Below are positions 8,898 through 16,873 of a stretch of 47,928 nt of DNA, one piece after another. Positions within the stretch are counted from its first letter, which is position 1; each line of letters opens with the position of its first letter. The position numbers and the translations under genes are program-made. The stretch is from Desulfolinea sp964487745 (lineage in GTDB: Bacteria > Chloroflexota > Anaerolineae > Anaerolineales > Villigracilaceae). Where the stretch lies: positions 1 through 47,928 of the forward strand of contig CAZASG010000028.1 in the NCBI GenBank assembly GCA_964487745.1, in the 5' to 3' direction. The notes beneath the pieces were generated by a model. It was given only the letters and a program-made list of their open reading frames with translations, was not told where the DNA came from and did not search any database.

Positions 8898-9947
8898 CTA
8901 CACCCCAAGCAGATCGCGCAACGCGTCCATCGTCGCCGGGATGACCTGAGGCGTGGGCATCGACTCGGCGATGATGCCGGGATCCTTCATCCCATGCCCG
9001 GTGCAGACGATGACGATCTTCTGTCCTTTTGGATCAAAATCTCCGGCTTCGATCTCCGCTTTCAAGCCAGCCAACCCCGCAGCGGATGCGGGTTCCACCC
9101 AAACACCTTCACTGGCCAGAATACGCTGGGCTTCAAGAATGGCATCATCACTTTGAGCAATGATGCGTCCACCCGATTCATCAGCGGCTTCGAGGGCTTG
9201 CTCGCCACGCGCCGGTTTCCCGATGCGGATGGCGGTCGCTACGGTTTCGGGATTCTCTACGGGATGCCCTAAAACCAGCGGAGCGGAACCTGCGGCCTGT
9301 ACACCTAAAATTTTCGGCAAGTTCATCCCTTTGACTTGAGCGTACTGTTTATAGCCCGCCCAATAAGCCGTGATATTTCCCGCATTGCCAACCGGTAAGC
9401 AGTGCCAATCGGGAGCGTTGACCAGGGCATCACAAATTTCAAAAGCGCCACTTTTTTGCCCTTCGATACGATAGGGATTGATCGAATTGACCAACGCCAG
9501 CGGGGTTTTCTTTGTGATCTCGACGACCATCGTCAGAGCATCATCAAACGAGCCTGCAATCTGGATCACCTCTGCGCCGTAGGCAATGGCGCCTGCCAAC
9601 TTTCCAGCCGCAACTTTTCCTTTGGGGATAAGCACCACAGCCCGCATCCCGGCGCGCGAGGCGTAAGCAGCCGCAGATGCAGCAGTATTCCCCGTCGAGG
9701 CACAAATCACGGTCTCCGCACCACGCCCGAGGGCTTCGCTGACGGAGGCTGTCATACCACGATCCTTGAAAGAACCGGTTGGGTTCAAGCCTTCGTATTT
9801 AACGTAAATCTCCGCCGCCCCCAACTCTCGTGCCAAACGTGGCATGGGGATAAGAGGTGTATTCCCCTCCAGAAGGGCAACAGAGCGAGTGTGGTCGGGC
9901 AGGTCAAGCAGATGCCCATATTTTTGGATTACACCTTCGTAAGGCAT
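8898..9947 (-). CDS. thrC: Threonine synthase
   Basis: A 349-residue PLP enzyme converting O-phosphohomoserine to threonine, the last step of threonine synthesis. The PLP-lysine motif PTGSFKDRGM is near residues 56-65. The asparagine/glycine-rich phosphate loop GNAGN and the block CASTGNTAASAAAY are present. The length fits the short ThrC form found in Thermus, actinobacteria and Chloroflexota, which lacks the long N-terminal extension of the enterobacterial enzyme. No other threonine-pathway gene adjoins it. It is separated from the upstream dcd by two palindromes. Confidence 0.93.
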   Translation of the reverse strand: MPYEGVIQKYGHLLDLPDHTRSVALLEGNTPLIPMPRLARELGAAEIYVKYEGLNPTGSFKDRGMTASVSEALGRGAETVICASTGNTAASAAAYASRAGMRAVVLIPKGKVAAGKLAGAIAYGAEVIQIAGSFDDALTMVVEITKKTPLALVNSINPYRIEGQKSGAFEICDALVNAPDWHCLPVGNAGNITAYWAGYKQYAQVKGMNLPKILGVQAAGSAPLVLGHPVENPETVATAIRIGKPARGEQALEAADESGGRIIAQSDDAILEAQRILASEGVWVEPASAAGLAGLKAEIEAGDFDPKGQKIVIVCTGHGMKDPGIIAESMPTPQVIPATMDALRDLLGV

Positions 9948-9964
9948 AGTTTCTCCTTTTTAAG

Positions 9965-9997
9965 AGCCCTGACAGGTTTTAGAAACCTGTCAGGGCT
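9965..9997. repeat. Palindromic repeat, 15-bp arms
   Basis: AGCCCTGACAGGTTT and its exact reverse complement AAACCTGTCAGGGCT flank three bases, upstream of thrC on its own strand. It lacks a T-run in either direction, so it resembles a dispersed REP-like palindrome more than a terminator. Confidence 0.6.
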
Positions 9998-10070
9998 GGG
10001 TTAACGGTAATGAATTTTCTTCAAATAGATGCTATTTAAATGGTAGCAAGCCTAAATTAAGAGTGTTCCA

Positions 10071-10101
10071 GAAACCGAGTGTTTTGGAAACACTCGGTTT
10101 C
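10071..10101. terminator. Palindrome downstream of dcd, probable terminator
   Basis: GAAACCGAGTGTTT and AAACACTCGGTTTC form a perfect 14-bp stem with a 3-base loop just past the dcd stop codon. A clear U-tract is missing. The CCGAG/CTCGG core recurs in several other hairpins of this window. Confidence 0.55.
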
Positions 10102-10109
10102 TTAATCCA

Positions 10110-10664
10110 TTAAAGCTTCGGCAAAACGATGGACTGTTGTTTCTGATATTTCCCTTTCTTATCCGCGTAGGATGTTTCACATTCTTCATCCGCTTCAAAG
10201 AAGAGTACCTGTGCCAAGCCTTCGTTGGCGTAAATTTTCGCGGGGAGTTGGGTGGTATTCGAGATCTCGAGAGTCACGAAACCTTCCCATTCCGGCTCAA
10301 AAGGTGTGACGTTGACGATGATGCCACAACGCGCATATGTGGATTTGCCCAAACAGACTGTGAGCACGCCGCGCGGGATGCGGAAATATTCCACAGAGCG
10401 AGCGAGCGCAAAAGAGTTAGGGGGAATGACACAGACATCGCCTTTGAACTCAACCATCGATTTTGGATCAAAATTCTTCGGGTCAACTACTGCCGAATGG
10501 ACGTTGGTAAAGATCATAAATTCATCTGCCACGCGAATATCGTAGCCATAAGAGGAAACGCCATAAGAAATGACCCCGTTCCGCACCTGATTTTCCACAA
10601 AAGGTTCGATCATGCGCTGCTCAACAGCTACTTTTCTAATCCAATGATCCGGTTTAAGTCCCAT
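10110..10664 (-). CDS. dcd: dCTP deaminase
   Basis: A 184-residue homotrimeric nucleotide enzyme that deaminates dCTP to dUTP (some family members also hydrolyse to dUMP), feeding thymidylate synthesis and keeping dUTP controlled. Typical Dcd/dUTPase-fold blocks are visible: GVSSYGYDIRVADEF, then GKSTYARCGI and EPEWEGFVTLEISN, where the last glutamate is the catalytic position of the family. Length is close to the E. coli enzyme (193 residues). Whether it is mono- or bifunctional cannot be decided from sequence alone. Confidence 0.93.
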   Translation of the reverse strand: MGLKPDHWIRKVAVEQRMIEPFVENQVRNGVISYGVSSYGYDIRVADEFMIFTNVHSAVVDPKNFDPKSMVEFKGDVCVIPPNSFALARSVEYFRIPRGVLTVCLGKSTYARCGIIVNVTPFEPEWEGFVTLEISNTTQLPAKIYANEGLAQVLFFEADEECETSYADKKGKYQKQQSIVLPKL

Positions 10665-10685
10665 AATTTTCTCCTTTTATTAGCA

Positions 10686-10738
10686 GTGCGTCGCACCACC
10701 TTCAATAAATAGATGTCTGGCTTTCAGGTGCGACGCAC
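10686..10738. repeat. Inverted repeat GTGCGTCGCACC, widely spaced arms
   Basis: GTGCGTCGCACC (10686-10697) and its exact reverse complement GGTGCGACGCAC (10727-10738) flank 29 bases, between dcd and the M23 lipoprotein gene. Each arm is itself nearly palindromic. This looks like a dispersed palindromic unit; a role as terminator for the M23 gene is possible but there is no T-run. Confidence 0.5.
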
Positions 10739-10759
10739 CCTCTTCCACCGGACATATTT

Positions 10760-11803
10760 TTACTCTTCAATCAGGAAATACACCACCGTAACTTTTTGGG
10801 GATGTACCTCCACGAATCGTTCATAATATTGGGCTGCGTAGGAAAAGCTGATGCGATACCTACCTGCGGGGAGATCGGAGATCGCGTGGGTTTCCCGCCA
10901 ACGATCATCCACGCCAACGGGATGCGCTTCCGGGGCGTACCCCTCCAAATTTGCTACCCATAAACGATCATCATCTGAAATCCCAACACTTTCCACTAAC
11001 AGCGGAACCGGAAGTTGTTTCCCGTCCTGATTATGGATGCGCACCACGATCGCGCCAAGCATCTCGTCGAGGGGATGCAGCCAAAGCTCGGGGTTGCGCG
11101 TATCAGTATATTCATAGCCACCCAAGCGAACTTCAAAATGAAGATGCCCACCAATTGCCTTGCCCGACATACCCACATTGCCGATCGGCTGCCCAGCTTC
11201 GACGATCTCCCCTTCCATCACAGCAAATGACGAAAGATGGGCGTAGAGGGTGTAGAAGGGCGCATCCACTTCGGGCAGATCATGTTTAACGACGATCGAG
11301 TCCCCATAATAACGTTCCCAGGGCGCATAGATCGCCGGACGATCTTCCGCCGCGTGGACAACGAGTCCGTCCGCTACGGCAAGGATCGGTGTCCCGATCT
11401 CGTTAACGAACTCAACCCCATGATGCGGATCTCGCTTCCCGTTGATGGTCGATCCATAACGATAGCCACGATCAAATTGGTTTTGGTCTTCGATACCAAT
11501 CGGGCGTGGCAACCAAAAATGCCCATCTTCCACACAAAAAATTTCGTAAGCATCGCAGGGGATTGGCGTCCCTGTCGGGACGAGGGTTTCTGTCGCGGTC
11601 GCAGTGGCCAGAGGCTCCATGGCTGTTGTAAATGTGGGCGAGAGGACTGTTTCCGTTGCTTGCACAGGGATAGACGTTGGCGACGTGGAGCTTGTTGCAA
11701 GAGCGGGAGCATTAGATATACAAGAAGCTAGAAACAGGGTCGAGAAAAGAATGCCCAGCCAGACAACCTTTCTCTTCATTTGCTTCCTGTAGGTCGCCTT
11801 CAT
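10760..11803 (-). CDS. M23-family metallopeptidase lipoprotein
   Basis: A 347-residue predicted lipoprotein. The signal sequence ends in the lipobox LASC, followed by a Ser/Thr/Pro-rich tether (to about residue 80). The M23 (lysostaphin/LytM-like) domain spans about 125-250, with HHGVEF and the zinc/catalytic HLHFEVRLGG. The usual HxGxD aspartate reads as glutamate, so activity should be tested rather than assumed. M23 enzymes cut peptide cross-bridges in peptidoglycan. A C-terminal region of about 90 residues looks like a beta-rich carbohydrate- or wall-binding module. The ATG at 11803 overlaps the ftcD stop (TAATG); an alternative ATG at 11779 has a better ribosome binding site (AGGAAG). 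Confidence 0.82.
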   Translation of the reverse strand: MKATYRKQMKRKVVWLGILFSTLFLASCISNAPALATSSTSPTSIPVQATETVLSPTFTTAMEPLATATATETLVPTGTPIPCDAYEIFCVEDGHFWLPRPIGIEDQNQFDRGYRYGSTINGKRDPHHGVEFVNEIGTPILAVADGLVVHAAEDRPAIYAPWERYYGDSIVVKHDLPEVDAPFYTLYAHLSSFAVMEGEIVEAGQPIGNVGMSGKAIGGHLHFEVRLGGYEYTDTRNPELWLHPLDEMLGAIVVRIHNQDGKQLPVPLLVESVGISDDDRLWVANLEGYAPEAHPVGVDDRWRETHAISDLPAGRYRISFSYAAQYYERFVEVHPQKVTVVYFLIEE

Positions 11804-13317
11804 TAGAAACTCAGGCCACCGCGCTCTTCCAGGACTTTTCGCAACGAAGCATCGAACTCATCCGCTTTGGATTCCAATGCCTGCAAGTTAGCCAGCAACT
11901 CTTCCGCCTTGGTTTTATCTTTCAACGAAGAAAGATTGATTCGCACATTATAGCCCGCCGAAGTCAACGCCGCACGCGCCATCGCCGCACCGGATGCGCC
12001 GTCGGTGATGGCATTGCTGTTGCCAACACTGGCGACTTTCAATGCCAATTCCATCACGTGGACAGCATCCGTTGCTGTCTGTAGCGGAACTTGGGCAGCG
12101 TAAAGTGTCGCATCCTGAATGGCTTGCGAGCGGGCAGCTTTTTCTTCATCCGTGCCTTTGGGGAGCTTGAAAGCCTGCATAATGGCATCGAAAGATGTGG
12201 CGTCTTCATCTACAGCGTCGGTCAGCTTGGCACGCAGGGATTCGGCTTCGTTGAGCACAGCTTTCATCTCATCTTCAACATCAGCGTACTTCTTCTTCCC
12301 GATGCTCAAGCGAGCGACCATTGCTACCAAGCCAGCCCCCATCGCGCCTGCATGCGCTGCAGCAGAACCGCCGCCCGGCGTGGGGCTGCCATCGGCGAGT
12401 ACATCCAGAAAATCAACTTCTTTCTGAGAAGCATAGAGTCGTGTTTCGAGAATTTGGTCTTTCTCAAATTGGTCAAGCTGCGTGTACCACATCGCCGCAT
12501 CCACAAGCGCCTCTTGCGGGATCAGACCAACTAATTCGGAGTGATGAATGCCAACACCATAACGTTCCGCTTCACGACGAATGAATTCGATCACACGGGC
12601 AACGGGCGTTTTCTTGTAGTTGGTTAAATTCATCGAGACTTGGGCACGTCCGTCCACAAGCAGCCCCATCCCTTTAACGAATCGTAAGCCACCAGACGAA
12701 TTACGGACAGCGACGCCGATCTTCTTGGCAATATCAACATCATCAGTGGTCAAGTAAACATTGAAGGCGACCAACGGGTCGCGCGCGCCAATGACAGTTG
12801 CTCCCGTTGTGGGGATATGGTGTGGCCCTTCATCGGGGATGCGTTGTTCTGGCGTCCCGACTTCGGCTTTGAGCCCCTCATATTGCCCCTTGCGCACCTT
12901 TGCCAAGTTAACGCGCTCAGGGCTTTTCGCTGCTTTCTCGTAGAAAAAGACGGGGATCTGCAACTCTGTCCCCACGCGGGCACCAAGCTCATGCGCGAGC
13001 GTGACGCATTCGTCCATCGTCATATCTGAAATGGGGACAAAGGGCACCACATCCGTTGCACCGACACGAGGATGTCCGCCCTCATGCTCATCCAAATTGA
13101 TAAGCTCACTCGCGACCTTGATCGCTCGAAAAGCAGCTTCGGCAACCGGCTGCGGCGGCCCCGCAAAAGTCAGGACAGTGCGGTTGTGGTCGTCATCCGA
13201 TGAGCGGTCGAGCAGGCTCACTTCAGCGACAGACTCAACCGCAGCAACGATGGCGTCCACCACATCAGGGCGGCGGGCTTCAGAAAAATTAGGGATACAT
13301 TCAACGATCTTGGGCAT
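11803..13317 (-). CDS. ftcD: Bifunctional glutamate formiminotransferase / formimino-THF cyclodeaminase
   Basis: A 504-residue fusion enzyme. The N-terminal part (about 1-300, starting MPKIVECIPNFSE) transfers the formimino group of formiminoglutamate to tetrahydrofolate. The C-terminal part (about 310-504, with DGSPTPGGGSAAAHAGAMG) is the cyclodeaminase that releases ammonia to give methenyl-THF. The fused arrangement resembles the animal enzyme FTCD; many bacteria keep the halves separate. Two bases after hutH, so co-transcribed, it would act at the end of the histidine degradation route that passes through formiminoglutamate. hutU and hutI are not nearby. Confidence 0.92.
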   Translation of the reverse strand: MPKIVECIPNFSEARRPDVVDAIVAAVESVAEVSLLDRSSDDDHNRTVLTFAGPPQPVAEAAFRAIKVASELINLDEHEGGHPRVGATDVVPFVPISDMTMDECVTLAHELGARVGTELQIPVFFYEKAAKSPERVNLAKVRKGQYEGLKAEVGTPEQRIPDEGPHHIPTTGATVIGARDPLVAFNVYLTTDDVDIAKKIGVAVRNSSGGLRFVKGMGLLVDGRAQVSMNLTNYKKTPVARVIEFIRREAERYGVGIHHSELVGLIPQEALVDAAMWYTQLDQFEKDQILETRLYASQKEVDFLDVLADGSPTPGGGSAAAHAGAMGAGLVAMVARLSIGKKKYADVEDEMKAVLNEAESLRAKLTDAVDEDATSFDAIMQAFKLPKGTDEEKAARSQAIQDATLYAAQVPLQTATDAVHVMELALKVASVGNSNAITDGASGAAMARAALTSAGYNVRINLSSLKDKTKAEELLANLQALESKADEFDASLRKVLEERGGLSF

Positions 13318-13319
13318 AT

Positions 13320-14855
13320 TTACCTCTTTATCTCACCGCTGCGAACCAGATCTTTCACGGCAGCGATGTATTCATATAAAACGGTATCTTCTTCAATAAA
13401 AGGTACGCGCTCACGAATACGTTTGTAGATGGGCGCAGTACCTTCTCCCAGTTTGGCATCTTCACCAATCTCCTGCCGACGGAAGTCAATGCCTTGTGCG
13501 GCAGCCATCAGTTCGAGCGCAAGGATATGTTCCACGTTCTCGGCAACTTGACGCAGTTTCAGCCCCGCTGTCAAGCCCATGCTGACATGGTCTTCGACAT
13601 TCGCCGAAGTCGGGATGCTATCCACGCTGGCGGGATGGGAAAGCACTTTGTTTTCAGTGGCAAGCGCAGCAGCGGTGTACTGCGTGATCATAAAGCCTGA
13701 GTTCAAGCCGCCCTTTTTCGTCAGGAATGCCGGCAAAGTTTGGGCGTTGCTGCACTCGTCTGTCAGGCGCATCATGCGACGTTCGGAGATATTGCCCAGC
13801 TCTGTGATAGCAATGGCGAGATAATCCATCGCGATTGCCAGCGGCTCGCCGTGGAAGTTGCCGCCAGAGAGAACGGTAATTTCTTCACCTTCAATGAAGA
13901 TGAGCGGATTATCCGTCACGGCATTCAGCTCAATCTCCATCACCCAGCGGGTGTAAGCGATCGCTTCACGGGCGGCACCATGCACTTGGGGCATACAGCG
14001 CAGGGTATAGGCATCCTGCACGTTACTCGGGTCATAGTCTCTCGTAAATTCGCTGCCTTTAAGCAGGTCACGGAGATGTTTGGCTGTATCTTCCTGACGC
14101 GGGAAAGGGCGCAAGTTATGAATACGAGCATCAAAAGCGAGGGGTGTCCCGTTCAGGGCTTCAAGGCTGAGGGCTCCGGCGGCATCCATTACGCTGCAAA
14201 GTCGTTCGGATTGATGCACAAGCAGTGTACCAAGAGCACACATCACCGTCGTACCATTGGTCAGCGCCAAACCTTCTTTTGCCGCCAGCTCGACCGGTTC
14301 CAGACCTGCGCGTTTCAGCACTTCTGCACCAGACAGCATCTCGCCCTGATATTCGGCTTCACCCATCCCGATCATGACCAACGCCATATGCGCCAGCGGA
14401 GCGAGATCACCGCTTGCGCCGAGCGATCCCTTCTCGGGGATGGCGGGATGAATCCCGTGATTGAGCATATCGACGAGCAAGCCCAGGGTCCGCGGGCGTA
14501 TCCCGGAATGTCCCCTCGAGAGGGTATTTGCCCGGATGAGCATAATTGCTCGTGTGGTCGGGATGTCATACAGATCCCCCGTCCCAACCGCATGGCTCAT
14601 GACGATATTCTTTTGCAGGGCTTTCACATCTTCAAGCGGGATAACACGATCCTTGAATGCGCCGAAACCCGTGGTGATGCCATAAGCAACTTCGCCACGC
14701 GCCAACAGGGTCTGGACGGCATCAGCCGCCCGTTCAACTTCTTTCAATGCATCTGCAGTGATCTCGACTTTTGGCATCCCCGCTTTGCCGTACGCTACTT
14801 GAACAACCTGCTCAATGCTGAGTGATTGTCCGTCAATAACGACTTTTTCGGTCAT
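13320..14855 (-). CDS. hutH: Histidine ammonia-lyase
   Basis: A 511-residue enzyme converting histidine to urocanate and ammonia. The Ala-Ser-Gly triplet that cyclises into the MIO prosthetic group is at about residues 147-149 (GSLGASGDLAPL). The NAL-type segments NGTTVMCAL and SGNFHGEPLA are present. I chose the ATG at 14855, which follows AGAGG at 5 bases; a GTG two codons earlier is also in frame. It leads an operon with ftcD and probably the M23 lipoprotein gene. Confidence 0.93.
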   Translation of the reverse strand: MTEKVVIDGQSLSIEQVVQVAYGKAGMPKVEITADALKEVERAADAVQTLLARGEVAYGITTGFGAFKDRVIPLEDVKALQKNIVMSHAVGTGDLYDIPTTRAIMLIRANTLSRGHSGIRPRTLGLLVDMLNHGIHPAIPEKGSLGASGDLAPLAHMALVMIGMGEAEYQGEMLSGAEVLKRAGLEPVELAAKEGLALTNGTTVMCALGTLLVHQSERLCSVMDAAGALSLEALNGTPLAFDARIHNLRPFPRQEDTAKHLRDLLKGSEFTRDYDPSNVQDAYTLRCMPQVHGAAREAIAYTRWVMEIELNAVTDNPLIFIEGEEITVLSGGNFHGEPLAIAMDYLAIAITELGNISERRMMRLTDECSNAQTLPAFLTKKGGLNSGFMITQYTAAALATENKVLSHPASVDSIPTSANVEDHVSMGLTAGLKLRQVAENVEHILALELMAAAQGIDFRRQEIGEDAKLGEGTAPIYKRIRERVPFIEEDTVLYEYIAAVKDLVRSGEIKR

Positions 14856-14873
14856 TTGCACCTCTGTTCCAAA

Positions 14874-14967
14874 GTTTCCTCCCCTCTTAGGGGGAGGGCA
14901 GGTGGGGGTAAGGTTCCGTAATAACGCATTTCACCCTCACCTAGCCTCTCCCTCAAGGGAGAGGAAC
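14874..14967. repeat. Inverted-repeat element, about 38-base arms (REP/MITE-like)
   Basis: The left arm (14874-14912, with CTCCCCTCTTAGGGGGAGGG and then a GGTGGGGGT run) is roughly 80% identical to the reverse complement of the right arm (14930-14967, with CACCCTCACCTAG and CTCTCCCTCAAGGGAGAG). Each arm also contains its own small hairpin. It fills most of the gap between hutH and the cytochrome b5-like gene. It resembles the CCCTCACC/CTCTCCC-type dispersed palindromes seen in many bacterial genomes. Confidence 0.65.
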
Positions 14968-15039
14968 AAGCTCCGCATATTATGCCACAGCGCCTCTTTC
15001 TATGAGCATATTTTAAGGGTAGCATGCTAGAATATCTTT

Positions 15040-15288
15040 ATGGAAATCCCGGAAAGAAAGATCAGCCTCCCCGAACTCATGCGCCATAACGGCGATGATG
15101 AAGAGGAAAAATGGATCGCCCACGAGGGCATCGTTTATGATGTCAGTGAATGCCCCAACTGGCGCGGCGACCTGCATCGTAATTTACATTTCCCCGGACA
15201 AGACCTGAGCGGCGAATTAGAAGACGCGCCCCATGCCGACGAAGTCTTCACGCGCCCTTGTGTAAAGATCATCGGTTGGCTAATTTAG
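15040..15288 (+). CDS. Small cytochrome b5-like heme/steroid-binding domain protein
   Basis: An 82-residue single-domain protein. The pattern KWIAHEGIVYDVSECPNW followed by LHFPGQDLSGEL and APHADEV resembles prokaryotic cytochrome b5-like proteins, where the segment around HFPGQDLS and a later histidine hold heme. No signal peptide or membrane helix is visible, so it is probably cytoplasmic. It starts 15 bases or so after a weak ribosome-binding region and is followed 26 bases later by fdhD, suggesting linkage to the formate dehydrogenase locus, possibly as an electron-transfer or ligand-binding accessory. Function is inferred only from family resemblance. Confidence 0.7.
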   Translation: MEIPERKISLPELMRHNGDDEEEKWIAHEGIVYDVSECPNWRGDLHRNLHFPGQDLSGELEDAPHADEVFTRPCVKIIGWLI

Positions 15289-15314
15289 TTATTTCAACAT
15301 TATCGGTAAAAAAG

Positions 15315-16109
15315 ATGAAAAAAATAAATACCCCCACAGAATATCATTTTTTCCAGAACGGGAAAAATGAAAAAATAAAAGCCCACCTCCCCACAGAAAC
15401 ATCCGTTTCACTGACTGTGAATGGCGAAGTGTGGCTAACTTTTATGTGCACACCCTCCCAACTTAAAGCCCTGGCTATCGGCTTTCTCTTTAACGAAGGC
15501 ATCATTCAGGATTTCAGCGAAATCGCTGACCTGCGTGTTTGCGAACATGGAGATAACGTGGATGTCTGGCTCACGCACGCCGCCGAAAAACCAAAAAAGT
15601 GGACCCGTACCTCCGGCTGTGGTGGTGGGATGACCTCCGTCGAAACGCCCGTGGACCCGGAGCTTGCTCGGCACAAAAACGGCGTGACGCTCAGCCCGGA
15701 ACAAATTCCCGCCCTGCTGGAAATGCTGAACGGCGACCAAATCCTCTACCGCCAAACAGGCGGTGTTCACACTTCGGTGCTAACCGATGGCAAAGAGAGC
15801 ATCGTCGCCGCTGAAGATATTGGGCGTCATAACACCCTCGATAAGATCGCTGGGATCGCCCTCATGGAAAAGATCAATCTCGATCAGCGTATCCTGCTCA
15901 CCACAGGGCGCATCAGTTCCGAGATGATGCAGAAAGCAGTCAAATTGGGTGTCTCAGTTGTCATTTCACGGACATCGCCCAGCTCCATGTCCGTAACATT
16001 AGCGGAAGAACAGGGTATCACGCTGATCGGCTATGCCAAACGGCACCGTTTTAATCTCTATACACATCCCGAAAGAGTGATTTTTACGGAAGCGCTGGAG
16101 AAAATATAA
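15315..16109 (+). CDS. fdhD: Formate dehydrogenase accessory sulfurtransferase FdhD
   Basis: A 264-residue cytoplasmic protein that in E. coli carries sulfur from IscS to the bis-MGD molybdenum cofactor of formate dehydrogenase. The family core is clear: GFLFNEGII, TSGCGGGM, then TGGVHTSVL, ED[IV]GRHN and LTTGRISSEM. The cysteine motif is CGGG rather than the CxxC of E. coli FdhD, leaving one cysteine at this site. The ATG at 15315 gives a normal length; the in-frame extension to 15258 overlaps the previous gene. It lies directly upstream of the formate dehydrogenase genes whose product it should activate. Confidence 0.92.
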   Translation: MKKINTPTEYHFFQNGKNEKIKAHLPTETSVSLTVNGEVWLTFMCTPSQLKALAIGFLFNEGIIQDFSEIADLRVCEHGDNVDVWLTHAAEKPKKWTRTSGCGGGMTSVETPVDPELARHKNGVTLSPEQIPALLEMLNGDQILYRQTGGVHTSVLTDGKESIVAAEDIGRHNTLDKIAGIALMEKINLDQRILLTTGRISSEMMQKAVKLGVSVVISRTSPSSMSVTLAEEQGITLIGYAKRHRFNLYTHPERVIFTEALEKI

Positions 16110-16282
16110 TGGAGCAAGATATTGGAAAAGTCCGCTTTGGGCTTCTGCTTGGAATCGGTGTTGGCATTGCCATTGGCACAGCGACCGACAATATTGCTGT
16201 AGGAATTGGCGTTGGCGTGGCACTGGCTGTTGCTTTTGCATACGGGCAAAAACCTGAAAAGGAAGAGAAAACAAAGGAGTAA
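16109..16282 (+). CDS. 57-residue glycine-zipper membrane protein
   Basis: A very short gene whose ATG overlaps the fdhD stop codon (TAATG), which implies translational coupling. The product begins MEQDIGKVRFG and has two hydrophobic stretches rich in GxxxG-type spacing (GIGVGIAIG about 15-23 and VGIGVGVALAVAF about 31-43), then a charged tail KPEKEEKTKE. This looks like a small helical-hairpin membrane protein, possibly self-associating. I do not recognise a family. Position between fdhD and the formate dehydrogenase subunits hints at an accessory or anchoring role, but nothing in the sequence proves it. Confidence 0.65.
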   Translation: MEQDIGKVRFGLLLGIGVGIAIGTATDNIAVGIGVGVALAVAFAYGQKPEKEEKTKE

Positions 16283-16387
16283 TTCTCTTCTTACGACAAA
16301 TGTCAGACAAATAAATGAAGATTGCGACTACCCAGCTAAATTGAAAAAAGTCATAATATGAATTGCATTGGAGGTGCGATTCGAATT

Positions 16388-16873
16388 ATGACTTCTACAA
16401 CACTTTCATCCAATGGGCATGACCGCAGCTCACTCATCCCATTATTGCAAGATGTACAAACCGAAATGGGCTATGTGCCTAAAGAGGCGATTACCGAGAT
16501 CAGTAAGGAATTACGCATTTCAACCAGCGAGATATTCGGTGTTCTGACCTTCTACGCCCAGTTTCGGCTCAACCCTGTGGGGAAACATATGGTCAAGATA
16601 TGCAGCGGCACCGCCTGCCATGTGCGCGGTGCACCGCTCATTATCGACGCCATCGAAGAGGAACTCGAACTCGAAGATGGAGAAGATACCACCCCTGACG
16701 GTGAATTCACTGTCGAAAAAGTGGCCTGTTTTGGGGCTTGCTCTTTGGCTCCTGTCATCATAATGGACGAGGAGACCAAAGGTAATATCACTCCCGATCA
16801 GGCACGCAGAATGGTGCGCAAGATCATCAAGGCGAATGCAAAGAAGAAAGCGGAGGAGGCAAAAGATGAGTAA
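16388..16873 (+). CDS. NuoE/HydC-like [2Fe-2S] subunit of formate dehydrogenase complex
   Basis: A 161-residue thioredoxin-like ferredoxin of the 24-kDa complex I subunit family. The four cluster cysteines are visible in CSGTACHVRGA and, about 40 residues later, CFGACSLAP. An N-terminal helical part (LQDVQTEMGYVP, ISTSEIFGVLTFYAQF) is typical of NuoE. The start at 16388 fits the family N-terminus; the GGAGG upstream is rather far (13 bases), and an ATG at 16358 is an alternative. It overlaps the NuoF-like gene by 8 bases. It would relay electrons between NAD(H) in the next subunit and other centres. Confidence 0.88.
   Translation: MTSTTLSSNGHDRSSLIPLLQDVQTEMGYVPKEAITEISKELRISTSEIFGVLTFYAQFRLNPVGKHMVKICSGTACHVRGAPLIIDAIEEELELEDGEDTTPDGEFTVEKVACFGACSLAPVIIMDEETKGNITPDQARRMVRKIIKANAKKKAEEAKDE

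Noticed and set aside
13740..14825. 361-residue plus-strand ORF opposite hutH
   Set aside because: Antisense shadow; the minus strand encodes an intact enzyme with the MIO motif.
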